From NCBI GenBank assembly GCA_019054805.1, contig JAHQIY010000003.1:5022001-5086000 (forward strand): a stretch of DNA of 64,000 bases, given 5' to 3'. Position 1 is the first letter of the stretch. Every line of letters starts with the position of its first letter. The position numbers and the translations under genes were made by a program. The DNA comes from Brachionus manjavacas. Lineage: Eukaryota > Rotifera > Eurotatoria > Ploima > Brachionidae. A model generated the notes under the pieces. The model was not told the origin of the DNA, did not search any database, and saw nothing but the letters and a program-made list of their open reading frames with translations. Positions 21,275-33,049 of this stretch are shown piece after piece.

Positions 21275-24200
21275 TTTTGTAAAGTCTATTTGATTAAAAA
21301 AAAAAGAATAAAATGATTTTAATAAAAACTGATATTTTGTCTTTTAAAATATCAAATTTTTTTAAAAATTTGTCTCAAAAAAATGATATTTTAATTGTTT
21401 TATTTTTAAGAGATAAGTGGTAACTAATTTTGACAAAGAATATTTAAGATAGAATTCCAATTTAGAATAGTTTCTAACCAAATTGTATTATTTTATTTAA
21501 TACTCTATTTTTCATTATATTGTAAAGTGAATTCTTTTTTAATGCTTTTTTAAATAGAAAATATAATGACTTTTGAATCCTCTAATGATTCGTTTCTTCA
21601 GTAAAAATAAAGATAAATATAAAATAATTAATAAAATTCAAATAATCCTCTTTTCAAAAAATTTTGGAAAAATAATACGATCAAAATAATTTCATTTGAA
21701 ATATGTTTTTCCCTTTAAAAGTTAAGCTAGCCCAAGAAAATTTCCGGTCATAATTGTTTTTAAGTTTTTTGAGAAACAACTTAAAAATTAAATTTACAAG
21801 TAAATAAATTATTTTTTTTTTAAACTTTAAAATGTACTAGTGAAGAATAGCGTTTTAAGTTTAAAATTAGATGAAGAAATTAAAAAAGGAAAAGTAGCTG
21901 ATATCTCTATAAGCTTATTTTTTAATTTTAACTTAAACAGATCGAAATAATCAGCTTTTTTGTTTTTGAATCTTTGAATTAATTGGAAAATTTCATTAAA
22001 GAAAAATTTTAAGTAAATCGTGGGATTGAACGGCTTTGTAAAAAGCCTCAAAATCAAATTTAGAACTAAAAAAAAGCATTGGAATCATACAGTAGTGCTG
22101 TGAAACCTGTCTTTTTGGTTAATTTACGTAATTTTTGATGTATTGATCGTAAAAAAAAATTCAAAAAATTTTCAAAGAACTAAAAAAAAATTTGATTGAC
22201 TTTTTTTGATTGAAATTTTCGTAAATTTATGTAAATTTTAGCGAAAAATGATAAAAAATTAAAATGAAAAAAAAATTTATTTTTTTTATCAAACCTGTCA
22301 CCATTCTATTCCATTTTATCAAAAAATTCAGAAATTTTGTAATTATTTTATTTACTTTTTTTTAGATGATTAATATATAATTTTTAAATATAGAAACATA
22401 TATTTATTTCTATGATGATTTATTTTGTGTTTTTTTTCCTCTTTTAATATAAATTTTAATAAATCAACAAAAAATTGCGATTTTTCTTAAATGTTTCAAT
22501 GTTTTGAAAATAATAAATGGGACTCACTTTTGCAATCATTTTGCATTAAAATTTAGTAATTTGCATAAGACATAGAATATTCAGTTTCTATTTTTTTAAA
22601 ACAAAAATTTCAAGATTTTTGTTTTTTTTATACAAGTAGGAAAATTTTTTTCTTAGTAAATGCATTTTGTTCATTTAACTTAAATCTTTTAGATTTTATA
22701 AAATTAATGAGAGATTTTTCGTAAACTAGCCTACATATTTTTCGTAATAGTATTATTTTAGGTTTCAAGTGTTTATGGTATCAAAATTTAATGTTTTTTT
22801 GACCAATTTCTAAATTGAAATAATTATTGGAAATAAGTTGGGAAATAAAGAATGAAAATTTGTGGTATTTTTTCTCAAAAAGAACATGGAGGTAAACCAT
22901 CACGAAAGAGCTCACCGAAATGGGAATGCTCACCGAAATTAGAATAGCTTATGGAGACAAAAAAATAAATTTTAAAATACTAATATTTTCATTTCGTCAT
23001 CAATATTCTCCTTTTAATTAAAATTAATTTTTATTTTTATAATAAAGTGAAACATATTTTGTTTCATGTTAGTAGTAGTAAATTTACTGCGACTTAGTGA
23101 TTTTTCAAGCGAAGCTTTAATAAGCTACATCAGTCTTTTCAATACGCTTCGCCAACCACTCATGTTGTTGCAACATCAAATTTTAAAAAGCTTAATTTTG
23201 TCAATTTAAATCAATTAAAAAGAATTTGATTTTTTAATTAAAATTTTTTTAATTTTTTTGTAAGGTTTATGAAAATTCACAATCCCAAATTCTATATTTT
23301 CTTTATTATATTTAGTGAAGACAATGAAGCAAGACCAAAATGACAAAATTTTTTAAGGTAAATTTTATACAAAAAACAATTTGATTAATAAACATCCATT
23401 TTTTAAATATTTTATTCAGTTATAATTAAATTATTAAACTTACAAAAATTGGTTTAATTTTTTTCAAAGATAACTCAATTAAAAATAAAAGTTTGAATCA
23501 ATTTTTTAATTAAAAAAATCTAATTATCGATTACTAACAAGTCGCGGAGGGGACATAACTTTTTTATTTAACAGATAGTACAGAGAGTACAAAAGGATAT
23601 AAGTACTATTCTTTCCTTTGTATGTTTTTTGCTTTCGTTAAATTAACATATAAAATTTGTCTTTTTTTTTTCCGTAATTGGTCTATAGACTAAGGAATGA
23701 CAAACTTTAATTGGCTTTGAATTGAATTCTTCTAATAGTTGATTATATTAATTATAGTAATAAAACCATTTAAAATTTTGGACAATTTTATTTAAGAACT
23801 TAAAAAAACGAGAATAATCTAATAATTCTTTTTTTTACTAATCAAAGATTGTTTTAAATTAACTAATAATTCTATTAATTCATTCTTTTGGTCATAAAAT
23901 TTTTAAACATTATCAACAAAATTTTTATATTCTTTCATTTCAATATTCAAATTTAGAAATAAATTCAAAGTCTAATCCTATGGAAAATATCTCAAAAAAA
24001 AATTAGCGCTTTATTCAATTGAATTAAAGGCGCCACTCTATTTTAAATAGAAAGAATTAGACTGTTGTTAAGTCTTTTTCAATACTTTTTTAAATTAAAT
24101 GTGAAGCACCGCCCATTCTAGTATACATATCTTTTAACAAAGCGAACGGGTTTTGATTGTTTGTCAAATACAACCATGTTAAATTTTTGAAAGTAATTTA

Positions 24201-24304
24201 TATATATATTATATTAATAATTGTTAATTTGAATAACTTATTCTCAAATTATCCTCAATTGTTTATTTCACAAAATATTCAAATTTGCTGTGCTCAGTAT
24301 GTAA
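21275..24304. other. 3-kb AT-rich spacer with repeat debris
   Basis: No gene was recognised. Around 22088-22300 a segment starts ACAGTAGTGCTGTGAAACC and carries TTTACGTAA-like motifs akin to the MITE arms at 6.3 and 55 kb. A LINE 3' scrap lies at 22884-22962. Near 23085-23165 is a less AT-rich island (GCGACTTAGTGATTTTTCAA and onward) of unknown origin. The minus-strand frame at 21827-22057 has no recognisable domain and is left out. Confidence 0.5.
22884..22962 (+). mobile_element. RTE-like LINE 3' scrap
   Basis: ACATGGAGGT.AAC.ATCACG followed by AAAGAGCTCA.CGAAATGGG matches 58346-58385 at the end of the RTE-like LINE ORF2 (it encodes the TWR..ITKEL.EMG motif). The piece carries a local duplication of the CTCACCGAAAT unit. 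Only this tail survives, as expected for extreme 5' truncation. Confidence 0.65.
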
Positions 24305-24376
24305 TCCGTGATAGTATAGTGGTGAGTATCCCCGCCTGTCACGCGGGAGACCGGGGTTCAATTCCCCGTCACGGAG
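24305..24376 (+). tRNA. tRNA-Asp (GUC)
   Basis: The 72-nt cloverleaf has acceptor TCCGTGA pairing perfectly with TCACGGA, D-arm box A (TAGTATAGTGGTGAGTA), anticodon arm CCCGCCTGTCACGCGGG with GTC in the loop, box B GGTTCAATTCC and discriminator G. It closely resembles animal nuclear tRNA-Asp. It has no intron and no encoded CCA. Confidence 0.97.
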
Positions 24377-24386
24377 TTTTTTTTTT
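24377..24386 (+). terminator. RNA polymerase III terminator (T10)
   Basis: Ten Ts follow the tRNA discriminator base directly, the standard Pol III stop signal. Confidence 0.85.
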
Positions 24387-24486
24387 AGAAAAAAAAGAGA
24401 AATTTTTTGTTTTTAAACCTAAATTTTAATAAGACAAAGCTACATGTCTCTTTAGTTTACTGAATTAAAAAAAAAAACTATGGTAT

Positions 24487-24965
24487 CTAATTATTTGAGA
24501 TTTCTTTTAAACCAACACGGAATTGCTTCAAATAATTAAGGGCCTCTTTATTTGTAGCATTCAAAACAACTGGTGGAGCAAAACCATCTCTGTAAGCTTG
24601 AACCCATCTGAATACACAAAGACACCAATTATCGCCATCTTTTAGACCTGGGAACCAAGATCTTGGAGTGCTTAAATCGTTTCCTTGTGACTTGGTATAT
24701 TTTAAAAATTTATCATTTACTTTGGCACAAACTAAATGAGTGCCTTGATCCCATTCATTGGTCTCACACTTTCCAGTTCGTGTAAAACCAGTCATTGGCG
24801 AAACACTGCAAATCTCAAGAGGCCCTTTTATTAAAAAATGTAATGTAATGGTAATTAACAATTGAAAGAAATTTTAAAGCTACCATTGTTAACGTTCTTT
24901 TGGTCCTTGCAATTGCCAATGGCAATATAAATTGTAATTAGAAAACAAAAATATTTAAATTTCAT
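24487..24965 (-). CDS. Secreted DUF2237-family protein
   Basis: Two exons, 24884-24965 and 24487-24824, are joined by a 59-bp GT-AG intron in phase 1. Exon 1 encodes a signal peptide (MKFKYFCFLITIYIAIGNC). The mature part of about 115 residues carries the DUF2237 signature in order: NGPLEICS, MTGF.R.G.C, DQGTHLVCA, GNDLSTP, FPGLKDGDNWCLC..RW, GFAPPVV.L.AT...AL. DUF2237 proteins are common in bacteria and scattered in eukaryotes; their biochemical role is unknown. The many conserved Cys residues fit an oxidising, secreted setting. The gene lies tail to head with NF-YB (-) and opposite the tRNA. Confidence 0.88.
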
Positions 24966-25330
24966 TTTTTTTGCTTGTAACCGATTGTTACTTAATATAA
25001 ATATTTAAAGTCTGCCACCAACACTAGTTATATAATTTGAATTTAAAAATTCAGATGCTTCTACACACTTAATTTTTTATGTAATAGCTTTTTTTGTAAA
25101 GTATCTTCAAAAGTTTTGTGTTCCGTAATAGATAAAATTCACAATGCACCAAATTTGCACAAAAATTAAAATTCTCTAAAATAAATTTAAATTTTTTCTA
25201 TCAATTGTTTTATTTAAGTCTTTTATTAATTAAAAAATGAAACCAAATAATTCTTAAGTTTTCTTAAGATAATTTACAAAATAAACAAAAAAAGGCTAAG
25301 ACCTAATGAAATTATTAAATTGAATTTACA

Positions 25331-25873
25331 TTATTGAATTATTTGATTGTGATCATACTCTTGATTTTGTGTCAAACGACTTGTGTCGCACTTGATTGAT
25401 TCGCGGTATTTTTGTAAATAAAGTTTTAGTGGTTCAACATAATTATCAAAACCAAGAGTTGACATGGCGTACAAAATATCTTCTCCATTTATAGTTTTTC
25501 TTTTTTCCAAAGAACAACGTTCAGCAGCTTCACTAGTAATAAATGAAATGAACTCGCTGACGCACTCTTGGACACATTCTTTGGCATCTTTAGCTATTTT
25601 TCCTCTCTCTGGAATCGCTTTTTTCATCAACTTTGCTACATTTGCAATCGGCAAAAAGCGATCTTGTTCCCTCAACACATGCGGTAGTTCCTCATCATCA
25701 CTTCCATGTGTTCCATTTTGATTTGTTAAATGCACCTCATGGCCTAAAGCTGCGTAGAGCTCGTTTCCACTATCTTCGCCGATAGGGTGATGGACTGCGC
25801 CATTCAAAACACCAGCCGCCAATGCATCTTGTGAATCAACATCACCTCCATTACAATCATTCGGATTCATCAT
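25331..25873 (-). CDS. NFYB: Nuclear transcription factor Y subunit beta (NF-YB)
   Basis: A single-exon 180-residue protein. The histone-fold domain spans about residues 71-162 and includes [66 protein letters not shown] and [14 protein letters not shown], nearly the animal consensus including the NF-YC dimer surface and DNA-contact residues. NF-YB pairs with NF-YC, then NF-YA, to bind CCAAT boxes. The acidic N terminus (1-70) and short tail are not conserved. Two Met codons (25873, 25870) could start translation. No intron is needed. Confidence 0.96.
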   Translation of the reverse strand: MMNPNDCNGGDVDSQDALAAGVLNGAVHHPIGEDSGNELYAALGHEVHLTNQNGTHGSDDEELPHVLREQDRFLPIANVAKLMKKAIPERGKIAKDAKECVQECVSEFISFITSEAAERCSLEKRKTINGEDILYAMSTLGFDNYVEPLKLYLQKYRESIKCDTSRLTQNQEYDHNQIIQ

Positions 25874-27610
25874 TCTAGTAAGCTAAAGAAAATCTGAGTC
25901 TGCGAATAAAATTTATAAAATGCTGTGTTAAGAGCAATTTATTTAAAAAAAATTGAATGTAGACTAAATAATTTTATTAAATTTTAAAAGATACACCAAA
26001 TTTTGAAAAAAAAATTGAATTTTTTTCTCATTTAATTTAAACATAACATTTGTTCAAAATTTATTTACCGGACAGAACAACAACAAACACTTTTTCAACT
26101 CTTTTTTAAAATTAATCAAATTTTTTATTCATTATAAAAATACTAAAAAAATCAAAATACCAAAGCACTACAGTACTTGTACAGAATTTTGTAATTTTTA
26201 GCACAAAAAGATAACTTTAAAAGATCTAATAGTGATTTAGAAAACTAAAAGGAAGTCATAATTGAGTAAGTTCATTTTTTTCTCGTTCATGTATCTGAAA
26301 CCTACATGATATTACCGATCATTAATTGTTTTTTTATCACATGGGTCTTTGAAAAAATAAAATTTTTAATGTTTTTTTATAATTTATTTAATTCTTTTAA
26401 ATCATGAGAGACCAGCTAATTTTTTTGTGAAATTCGGTGCAAAAGAACAAAAAAAAGAATAAGAAAATAAAAATTGAATAGCTCTTTTTCTTAAAGTTCA
26501 AAATTAGTTCTGTGAATGTTCAGCATTCATACGTAGAGAGACTAGCAGACTTTTACAGTGAATGCAATTTTTTATGTTGCACCTTGTTATTCAATCATTT
26601 ATTTTGAAATTCTTTTTTTTCTGTTCTTTTGCACTGAATTTCACAAAACCACCTTAATTTAGACACTTTTAATTAGTATTAAACATATAAAATATAAAAG
26701 ATAGGATAAAAAACATATTGAAGAAAAGCCATAAAATAAGCTACTAAGTAAACAGATCGAATTAAAATTGTAGCAGATTCAGAGATACAGATTTAGTTTG
26801 GGTAGTTTTAGATGCCCAATTCATTCATGGCACTAAATTGAAATTGAAATTTTAAATCTTGCATCAAAATATAAAATAAATAAAAATAGAAGGCCATTTT
26901 GAAGGTTAAATTTAGGATTTTGTCAAGGCATTAATACTTAAAAATGTTAAATTTTTTTTCTAATTTTAAAATAAGTGACTTGAAATTTATTGTGCCAATT
27001 TTTATTTAATTAAAAAACACTTATGGTCTAAAATGGAGCTATCATATTTACATTTTGTACCACTAAATTTTTAATTGCAGTCTTAAAAAAGATACCATTA
27101 AAAATTATTTAACTAGTCAACTGAATTTTACGAATGTTTTTAGTTCCCTTTTGTAAAAAAACGCAATAAAAATAAGAAATAACATTGTTTTAGACTTAAG
27201 GTGTCATTTTTCTTGTAAACAAAGAAATTCTTGATTTTAATTGAAAAAAAATTAAATTTCAAATTTGGTAAAAAACCAAACCAGAAAATCCTTTATTCCA
27301 AGGCGTTTTATTTTTTTGCCGGATCAAATTGTCAAAAATACATCTTATAAAATAATTTTTTTATTTACATTTTCCTACAAGCGATTTTGTTTGGCCAAAC
27401 TAAAATCTAAAATGTTTCTATAATGTGCTAAAAATTGAGGGATTAAAATATTTTTGTTATTGGAATAATTAATCAAAATTTTTGCCAAATTTCAATTTTT
27501 AATTTAGAAAAATTTTTCTCCCTAACAAATAGTCGACAAAAAAATTACTCTTTACTGCTAAAACAGAAATTCTCCATGATTAAAAAAACAGAGCCTAAAA
27601 CAAACTTGGC
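25874..27610. other. Spacer between NF-YB and Timeless copy A
   Basis: This holds the NF-YB upstream region, a foldback MITE (26424-26647) and AT-rich sequence. No further gene was seen. Confidence 0.5.
26424..26647. mobile_element. Foldback MITE, ~45-bp terminal inverted repeats
   Basis: Left TTTTGTGAAATTCGGTGCAA (start 26424) pairs with the right end TGCACTGAATTTCACAAAA; complementarity extends through AAAGAAC and the A-rich stretch to about 26470 and 26602. The central 130 bp is unique. A related piece (TGTGAAATTCAGTACAAAA) is at 53739-53757. No coding sequence and no certain target duplication. Confidence 0.75.
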
Positions 27611-30600
27611 TCATATGCACAAACATTTTTCCATCAAACTCACACACTCGTTAAGCTTAATTCTGTTCGCGTCCAGCCACTCAATTGGAATGAATGGAAA
27701 TCCGCGATTTGTTCTAACTATTCCGAATATGTCGAGCAAGTGGGAAAAATCAGCCGAGTGAAAAACCTGCTGTAGCTCGAAAGTGAATGGCACAAGCGGC
27801 ATGCCTGTGTTGTAAACGTGGTAAAAGTTGATCATTTTCATTTGAAACACCGAAGAGGAATTCAGCTTGGGGTACTGCAGCGAACTTAGTAGATTGGACG
27901 CCAATGTGAACTGGTTGATCTCATTGGCATTTTTGTTAAGATGAACAGTTTTTTTGGCCAAATAGAGCTTCAAATTTTTCAAGATGGTGAAGACCCAGAA
28001 TATGGCATTGCGGGTCCTTTTTGATTTAATGCACAATTTGTCTATCAAATACTTAACATAGGCTTCTTTTAGATTCTTGCGGAACTCGTCGGTGCTGCAC
28101 GCTTGCCGCAAGCTGATGCATTCATTGCTCTTGAAGAAATCGTCCTTGTACGAGCCAAAGCCCAAGTTCAAGCCAAGAGAAAAATTTGTGCCGGCCAAGT
28201 GCGAGTCGTTCAGATCGCTCAAGTAGCTGAGCTTTTCATCCATTGAAAATTTCATCTGCAGCAAGCAATTGTAGATTTGCCAAGAGTTTACTTTCACATC
28301 ATTGGACAAATTTGGCGACACGGACTCGAACAAATCGACCAAATAGTTAAAAATTCGATACAAATGGTCATTTTTGACCATGAAACTGCTCAGTTTGCTT
28401 GACTCGCTTTGCTTGGATGAATTGTAGGAGTAGTGGGTCTTTTTGAAGGCGTCCAGTGATCTCAGACAAAAAAGAAACTCGTTTTCAATGATCATTTTGA
28501 GTTCTTTGGTCAAGCTTATTTTGGGCGTCGAGTTAATGTGCTCGAAGTGGTCAATGCTTTCTGTGTCCGAGTCGGCCGATTTCGTGGCCGATTTTGTGGC
28601 TGGTTTTGTGGCTAGTTTTGAGTTTGGCGACGAGTCGGACGGAGATGAGGTGGACGTGGACTGTAGGGAGGACCACGAGGACGAGCAGCTGGATATTTTG
28701 GAGGCCGAAAACGAGTCCGAGTCCAAAAAGGGGTCGGTGCCGCTGTTGTTCTCGATTTTGGCGCGCTTTTTCCCATGACCAATCTCCTCCTCAAGTATTT
28801 TCTCCACGCCGCAGTTGATATTGAACAAAACTTTGTTGGCAAAATGGGGTCTCTTCTTGCACAGCCTCTTGATGCCACACAGCATGTTGGACACCAAGTC
28901 TTTGGTTCGCTGATCGAGCAGTCGATAGTTGTCCAACGTGGCTATGTTGGCCAGAGCGAGTGCAAAGTTCATGTGAAACAAGTACTCGTGTTTGTTGGTC
29001 TCGCACATCAACGAGTCCAGCAAATCGATCACACATCGATTCAGACTCGGGTCGTTTTGCACAAACTGAGTGAGGACATGCTTGAGGATGTAGGACGTGT
29101 GCGTGTTGGCGTACAAGGAGTATATGTCGTTGAGGTTCAGGCTGTGAAATGAGAGGCTAGTGGACGCGATGGTCGACGAGTTTTTGGTCGCGTTGGTGTC
29201 GCTGTTGACCAGCTCGGAGTCGCGGTCGAGTTCGCGCGAGCGAATGCACCGGATGAGCTCAAAACACTGCTTGATGGTTTTAAGATAGAGATGGTTGGTG
29301 AGAAAAATGTACTTGATCAGAGAGTTGGAATAGACGTGCTCGTTGTAGCAGTAGAAGCGCATCAGCAACGGGAATAGTTGTTTTAGTTCGTCGAAGTGAA
29401 GCAGTTCGTTTAGGAAGACGCAAAATTCAGCAATTTCCTCTTGGTCGCTGGACGAGTTCAGGAGCCGGAAGGAGTTCAGGAGCTCTAGGTGGTAGTTGAC
29501 ATAGTCGAGCAGTTCGTGGAGACACCCGATGGCCATGCACAAAATTTTGAGCGAGTTTGTGTTGGTCACTTTTTTGAACTGGTCCTGGCTCGACTCATCG
29601 CTGCTTTTGCCAATATTTTTCAACTTGAACAAACGCAGCAAGTTCATGTTTTTAAAGTTGGAGTCAAAAATCAATTGTTCAAAGCTTTCCAATATCAAAT
29701 AGACCAGATAAGCAAACAGGTCGTAGTTGATTAGGCTTTTTTTTATTTTTTTTTTCTCTTCTTCCCTTTGGCCACCACTTTGCTCGGTCGATTCCTTCAG
29801 GTCTTTTAGAATAAAGTTGGGCACCAAAAATTTGACCAGCCACAAAAAATAAGACAAATCAAAATAGACTATGAGATCGACTGGTTTGCTCAGCAGCCGA
29901 ACCATTTGCTCCACCATGTTCGAAAAGGACTCTGATTCGGAAAAATGTTTGGCAAATTTGGCCAATTTTTTCTGCATTAGTTGCAGGTGACTTTTTGTTT
30001 GGCCCGTTTTCGCCTGTTGTCCACAGCCAGAAGACGCCGAGCTGATCGATGGTGAGTCAGATCGATCCGAGTTTGGCACAGCCCGGACAGTAACTTTGCA
30101 AAATAGAAGCGACATTATCTGAGCTATGAGAGAATAGCACACAAATGCTCGCTGGTCGAATTTTTGTTCTCCAAAAAGCTTTCATTTATTGCCGGCAAAT
30201 TGGACAACTGAAGCAAGAAAGGCTCCAAATTGGCTTCCAATAAAAGACTCACAATCAACGCACAGTTTGTCTCGTTTGTGTCCACACTCAGGTTTCTCAT
30301 CAGCGCCAAATTGAGCACCAAGCTGTCAAACAAAATGTTGTTAAGAAGCTTAAAATGCTTTAAGTGCACCGGGTTCGGATGAACTGATTTTTGAGCATGG
30401 AAAGTCGAGCTTATCGACTTGTAATAGTCGATTAAGTTGGTCAAAGATTGGCCAATGTGCGGGAGCATTTTTGATTCAATTAGACTTTCTTTGAAAGAAG
30501 CTAAGCTCAAGTCGATCATCGAGTCCAGATCGATTCTTTTGGTCGACTCGTCTGCTTCGTTTATTTCGCTCACAAAATCTGGTGTATCCAGACTGGTGTC

Positions 30601-31077
30601 CACATTTCTGACTATTAGGTCAAATCGGTTCAAAATAATGAATACAAAATTGTGGTTCAAGTAGAGAAATTCGCTTGGCGATGTCAAATCGACCAAAAGT
30701 CGGAGCAGTTCGTTTAGGGTTTTGATCAGCTTTAGGCTGGAGATTAGCTCCTTGTGGTTCTCGAGCAAGCGTCCCGGGTTTTTTACCAATGTGTCATGTT
30801 GGTTACAGTTGTTTATCCTGCCCAGCATTAACTTGTAGAATGGCACCAACTTTTTGACCACAATCGAATGCTTGAATATGATTGTGCGAATTTTCCTGAA
30901 CTCGCGGTCGTACTCCTCCTCCTGTTCCAGAAAGTCGTTCATCTTTCGAAAATATTCTAACAAAATGCTTATGTTGAGAATGGTCTTTTTCGACTCGGCA
31001 CTCTCTTCTGTTTGGTTTTCGGTACGGCTCGTTTCCATTTCTGGATCAAGCTCGCTGACGTCTTGTTCCGCATTCAT
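27611..31077 (-). CDS. TIMELESS: Timeless/Timeout homologue, copy A (one-base frameshift)
   Basis: Two overlapping minus-strand frames (31077-30124 and 30142-27611) make one intronless gene of about 1,155 codons. The join lies at an A run (T 30161-30165 on +) with five As where copy B has six, so either a real inactivating deletion or a sequence error. Family evidence: the N-terminal helical region (EYDREFRKIRTIIF, NELLRLLVDLTSPSEFL), NDPSLNRCVIDLLDSLM, KRPHFANKVLFN, the KSKRTRNAIF segment and the C-terminal PLVPFTFELQQVFHSADF with WLDAN follow the order in human TIMELESS. Timeless with Tipin stabilises replication forks and supports checkpoint signalling. A Ser-rich linker and KKRAK basic motif lie in the middle. 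Codons are much richer in G/C than in copy B or neighbouring genes. Confidence 0.72.
30025..30447 (-). repeat. Conversion tract shared with Timeless copy B
   Basis: These 423 bp match 59511-59934 on the opposite strand with one substitution (30082 versus 59877) and one missing A (run at 30161-30165). Identity stops abruptly at both edges; beyond them the two genes differ at many sites. Confidence 0.95.
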
Positions 31078-31289
31078 GGTCTAAATTTTTTAAAGCTTTA
31101 TCATTTAGAGTAGAAAAAATTAAAATATTTTTTTTATGCTAAGGCTAGAATTTATGCACCAAAAAATTATTTTTCCTAAAAAAATCGTTATTAAAAATTA
31201 TGAAAATTTTAAATTAATTTTAATAATTAATTTAAATTAAAGATGTCTTCTAGAGTTGAAAAATTATGCAAATAAAACCTGACAAATGC

Positions 31290-32120
31290 ATGCTTTGTCG
31301 GCTAAGGTCTATTCTCGAATTATTCCAAACCAGATTGTTCGAGCCATCGTGAATTTTCATACAAGCTTTCCGAAAATTATAAAAATAGAATTATTTTTAA
31401 AAATTTTATGTGACCAAACTGAGCTGTATAAACTTTGATGGTGAAACAACATGGTAGGGGTACCTCAAGGAGCTGTAATTAGTCCTCTCCTTTTTACAAT
31501 ATTTATAAATGACATTCCAAAATTGAACTCAAAAAATAAAAGCAACTCTCTTCTATTTGCCGATGATCTTGTTTCCTACTTTATATTTAAAAAGTATGGT
31601 AAAATTGTCACATCAATAAATTGCTATTTGAAAAAAATTGAAGTTTGGCTTGTAAAATGAAGAATGAAAATGGTCATACACTAGTCATACCATTTTCTCC
31701 GGAAATCCAGGTAAAAACCAATTTCTCACTTAAAAACTTTTTGGAAAAAATATACCGTATGAAAAAAAGCCTTTATTTCTAAGCATCACTTTCGATGAAA
31801 ACCTTAGCTTCGACTCCCATGTAGACTTTATTAGATTAAGATGTATGATGTATTGATTATTGATCATCAACGTCTTAAAAACTCTGGCACAAAAGTCTTG
31901 GAAACTTAACCACAATACTTTTGTTAATATATTAATTGGCTCTATTATTGGTTATAGTTTCTTTATTCCTATTCTAGTCTCAAAGACCAATCTTTCTAGG
32001 CTTCAAGTTCTCCAAACTATCTCAATTAAGTACAGTTATAATTTTCCTCAAGATCGGATCTCCTGATAAATTTCCTAGATGACATAAAGCTAGATAGCAT
32101 TGAAGTTCGTTTAAACAAAC
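31290..32120 (+). pseudogene. Jockey-like LINE RT fragment, 5'-truncated
   Basis: Reads VGVPQGAVISPLLFTIFIND and SLLFADDLVSYF (catalytic Asp pair intact), then decays through frame changes to NKLFIKYLKNSVIF. It belongs to the same broad family as the 10.3 kb element. It lies just upstream of Timeless copy A. Confidence 0.75.
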
Positions 32121-32343
32121 TTTTCATAAAATATCTTAAAAATAGTGTTATTTTCAAAAATGACATGTAATTATTAATTATGTTATTAATAATGAAATGA
32201 AAAACAAAATTACTGAACTAAGGAACAAAAGTATTTTTTTATTTCTATTATAATAAAAAGGTACATAAATAAAAAAAGCAATACAATTTATATCAAATTA
32301 GAACAAAAGTAATTAAACAAAGACAAAAATGATATTCAATTTA
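32121..32343. other. AT-rich LINE trailing sequence
   Basis: A continuation of decayed, A-rich sequence after the RT fragment; no separate feature was seen. Confidence 0.35.
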
Positions 32344-32740
32344 CTTTTTTTTTTTTGATCTAACTGGTCTACCGCATTTTTTTTTAACTTGGGGCTGTAG
32401 AGTACCTATTGGAGTCTCTTCAAGACGAATTTTTTTTGATATTGGCCCTTGTACAGGCGGATCGTTCGAATCTGATTCTTCATATACGCTGGTACCCAAA
32501 TCATTTACATTTTGAGATTGTTTGTAGCATTGGTTGTAGCTTTAGGGCAACCTGGACGACGCTTTCTTTCAAGTGGAATGCTCATTGCTATTTCTTTAAT
32601 ATGACAAAGTTCTTAAAATAAAATTTAGTAAAAGTTTTAGAGGATTGTTAGGTGAATAAAAACTTACTTAGCCGAGAACAGACTGCAATCACATAAGTTG
32701 TTTGGAATTTCTTCGATAAAAGACATTTTTTTGAATAGTG
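32344..32740 (-). pseudogene. C-terminal fragment of an unidentified basic, AT-hook-like protein, probably transposon-derived
   Basis: The minus strand reads MSFIEEIPNNLCDCSLFSAK, a GTAAGT...TTTTAAG intron of about 60 bp, then MSIPLERKRRPGCPKATTNA and, after a one-base frame change, DLGTSVYEESDSNDPPVQGP ending KKKCGRPVRSKKKK and a stop. The two basic GRP/RPG motifs resemble AT-hooks, and tails of this type are common in DNA-transposon proteins. In-frame stops at the exon join and the frame change argue that it is dead. The family is not established. Confidence 0.4.
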
Positions 32741-33049
32741 AATTTTGTCTAGCTCAATAATTTCCTTTTTGTATAACACCAATAAACTCATCTTGTCGGA
32801 ATCAGCTTTAGAAGGTCTTAAATTAATTTTTGAAATAAAAAGTTCTTTTAGATATATATTTATTTCAATTAGATCAAATTAGCTATCAAAGAAATAAAAT
32901 AGTTACTAAATCAATCATATTTGACATTATTTAATTTAATTGTACTAACAAAAAATAATTGACACTAACATCAGTATCTTTGTTCTAGAAAATATTATTT
33001 TTGTTTTTTTAATATATTTTACGCGTTCAAAAATACATTTACTATTGAA

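Noticed and set aside
24157-24429. 90-aa ORF as a gene
   Set aside because: It reads through the tRNA-Asp gene in an AT-rich background; the tRNA explains the sequence.
28443-29152. Several plus- and minus-strand frames over Timeless copy A (28443-28818, 28775-29152, 28612-29036)
   Set aside because: They are shadows created by the GC-rich coding sequence of copy A; no domain content.
27611-31077. Identity as a DCAF1/VprBP or generic HEAT-repeat protein
   Set aside because: No LisH or WD repeats; motif order from the N-terminal helical region to the C-terminal PLVPF...WLDAN segment fits Timeless better.
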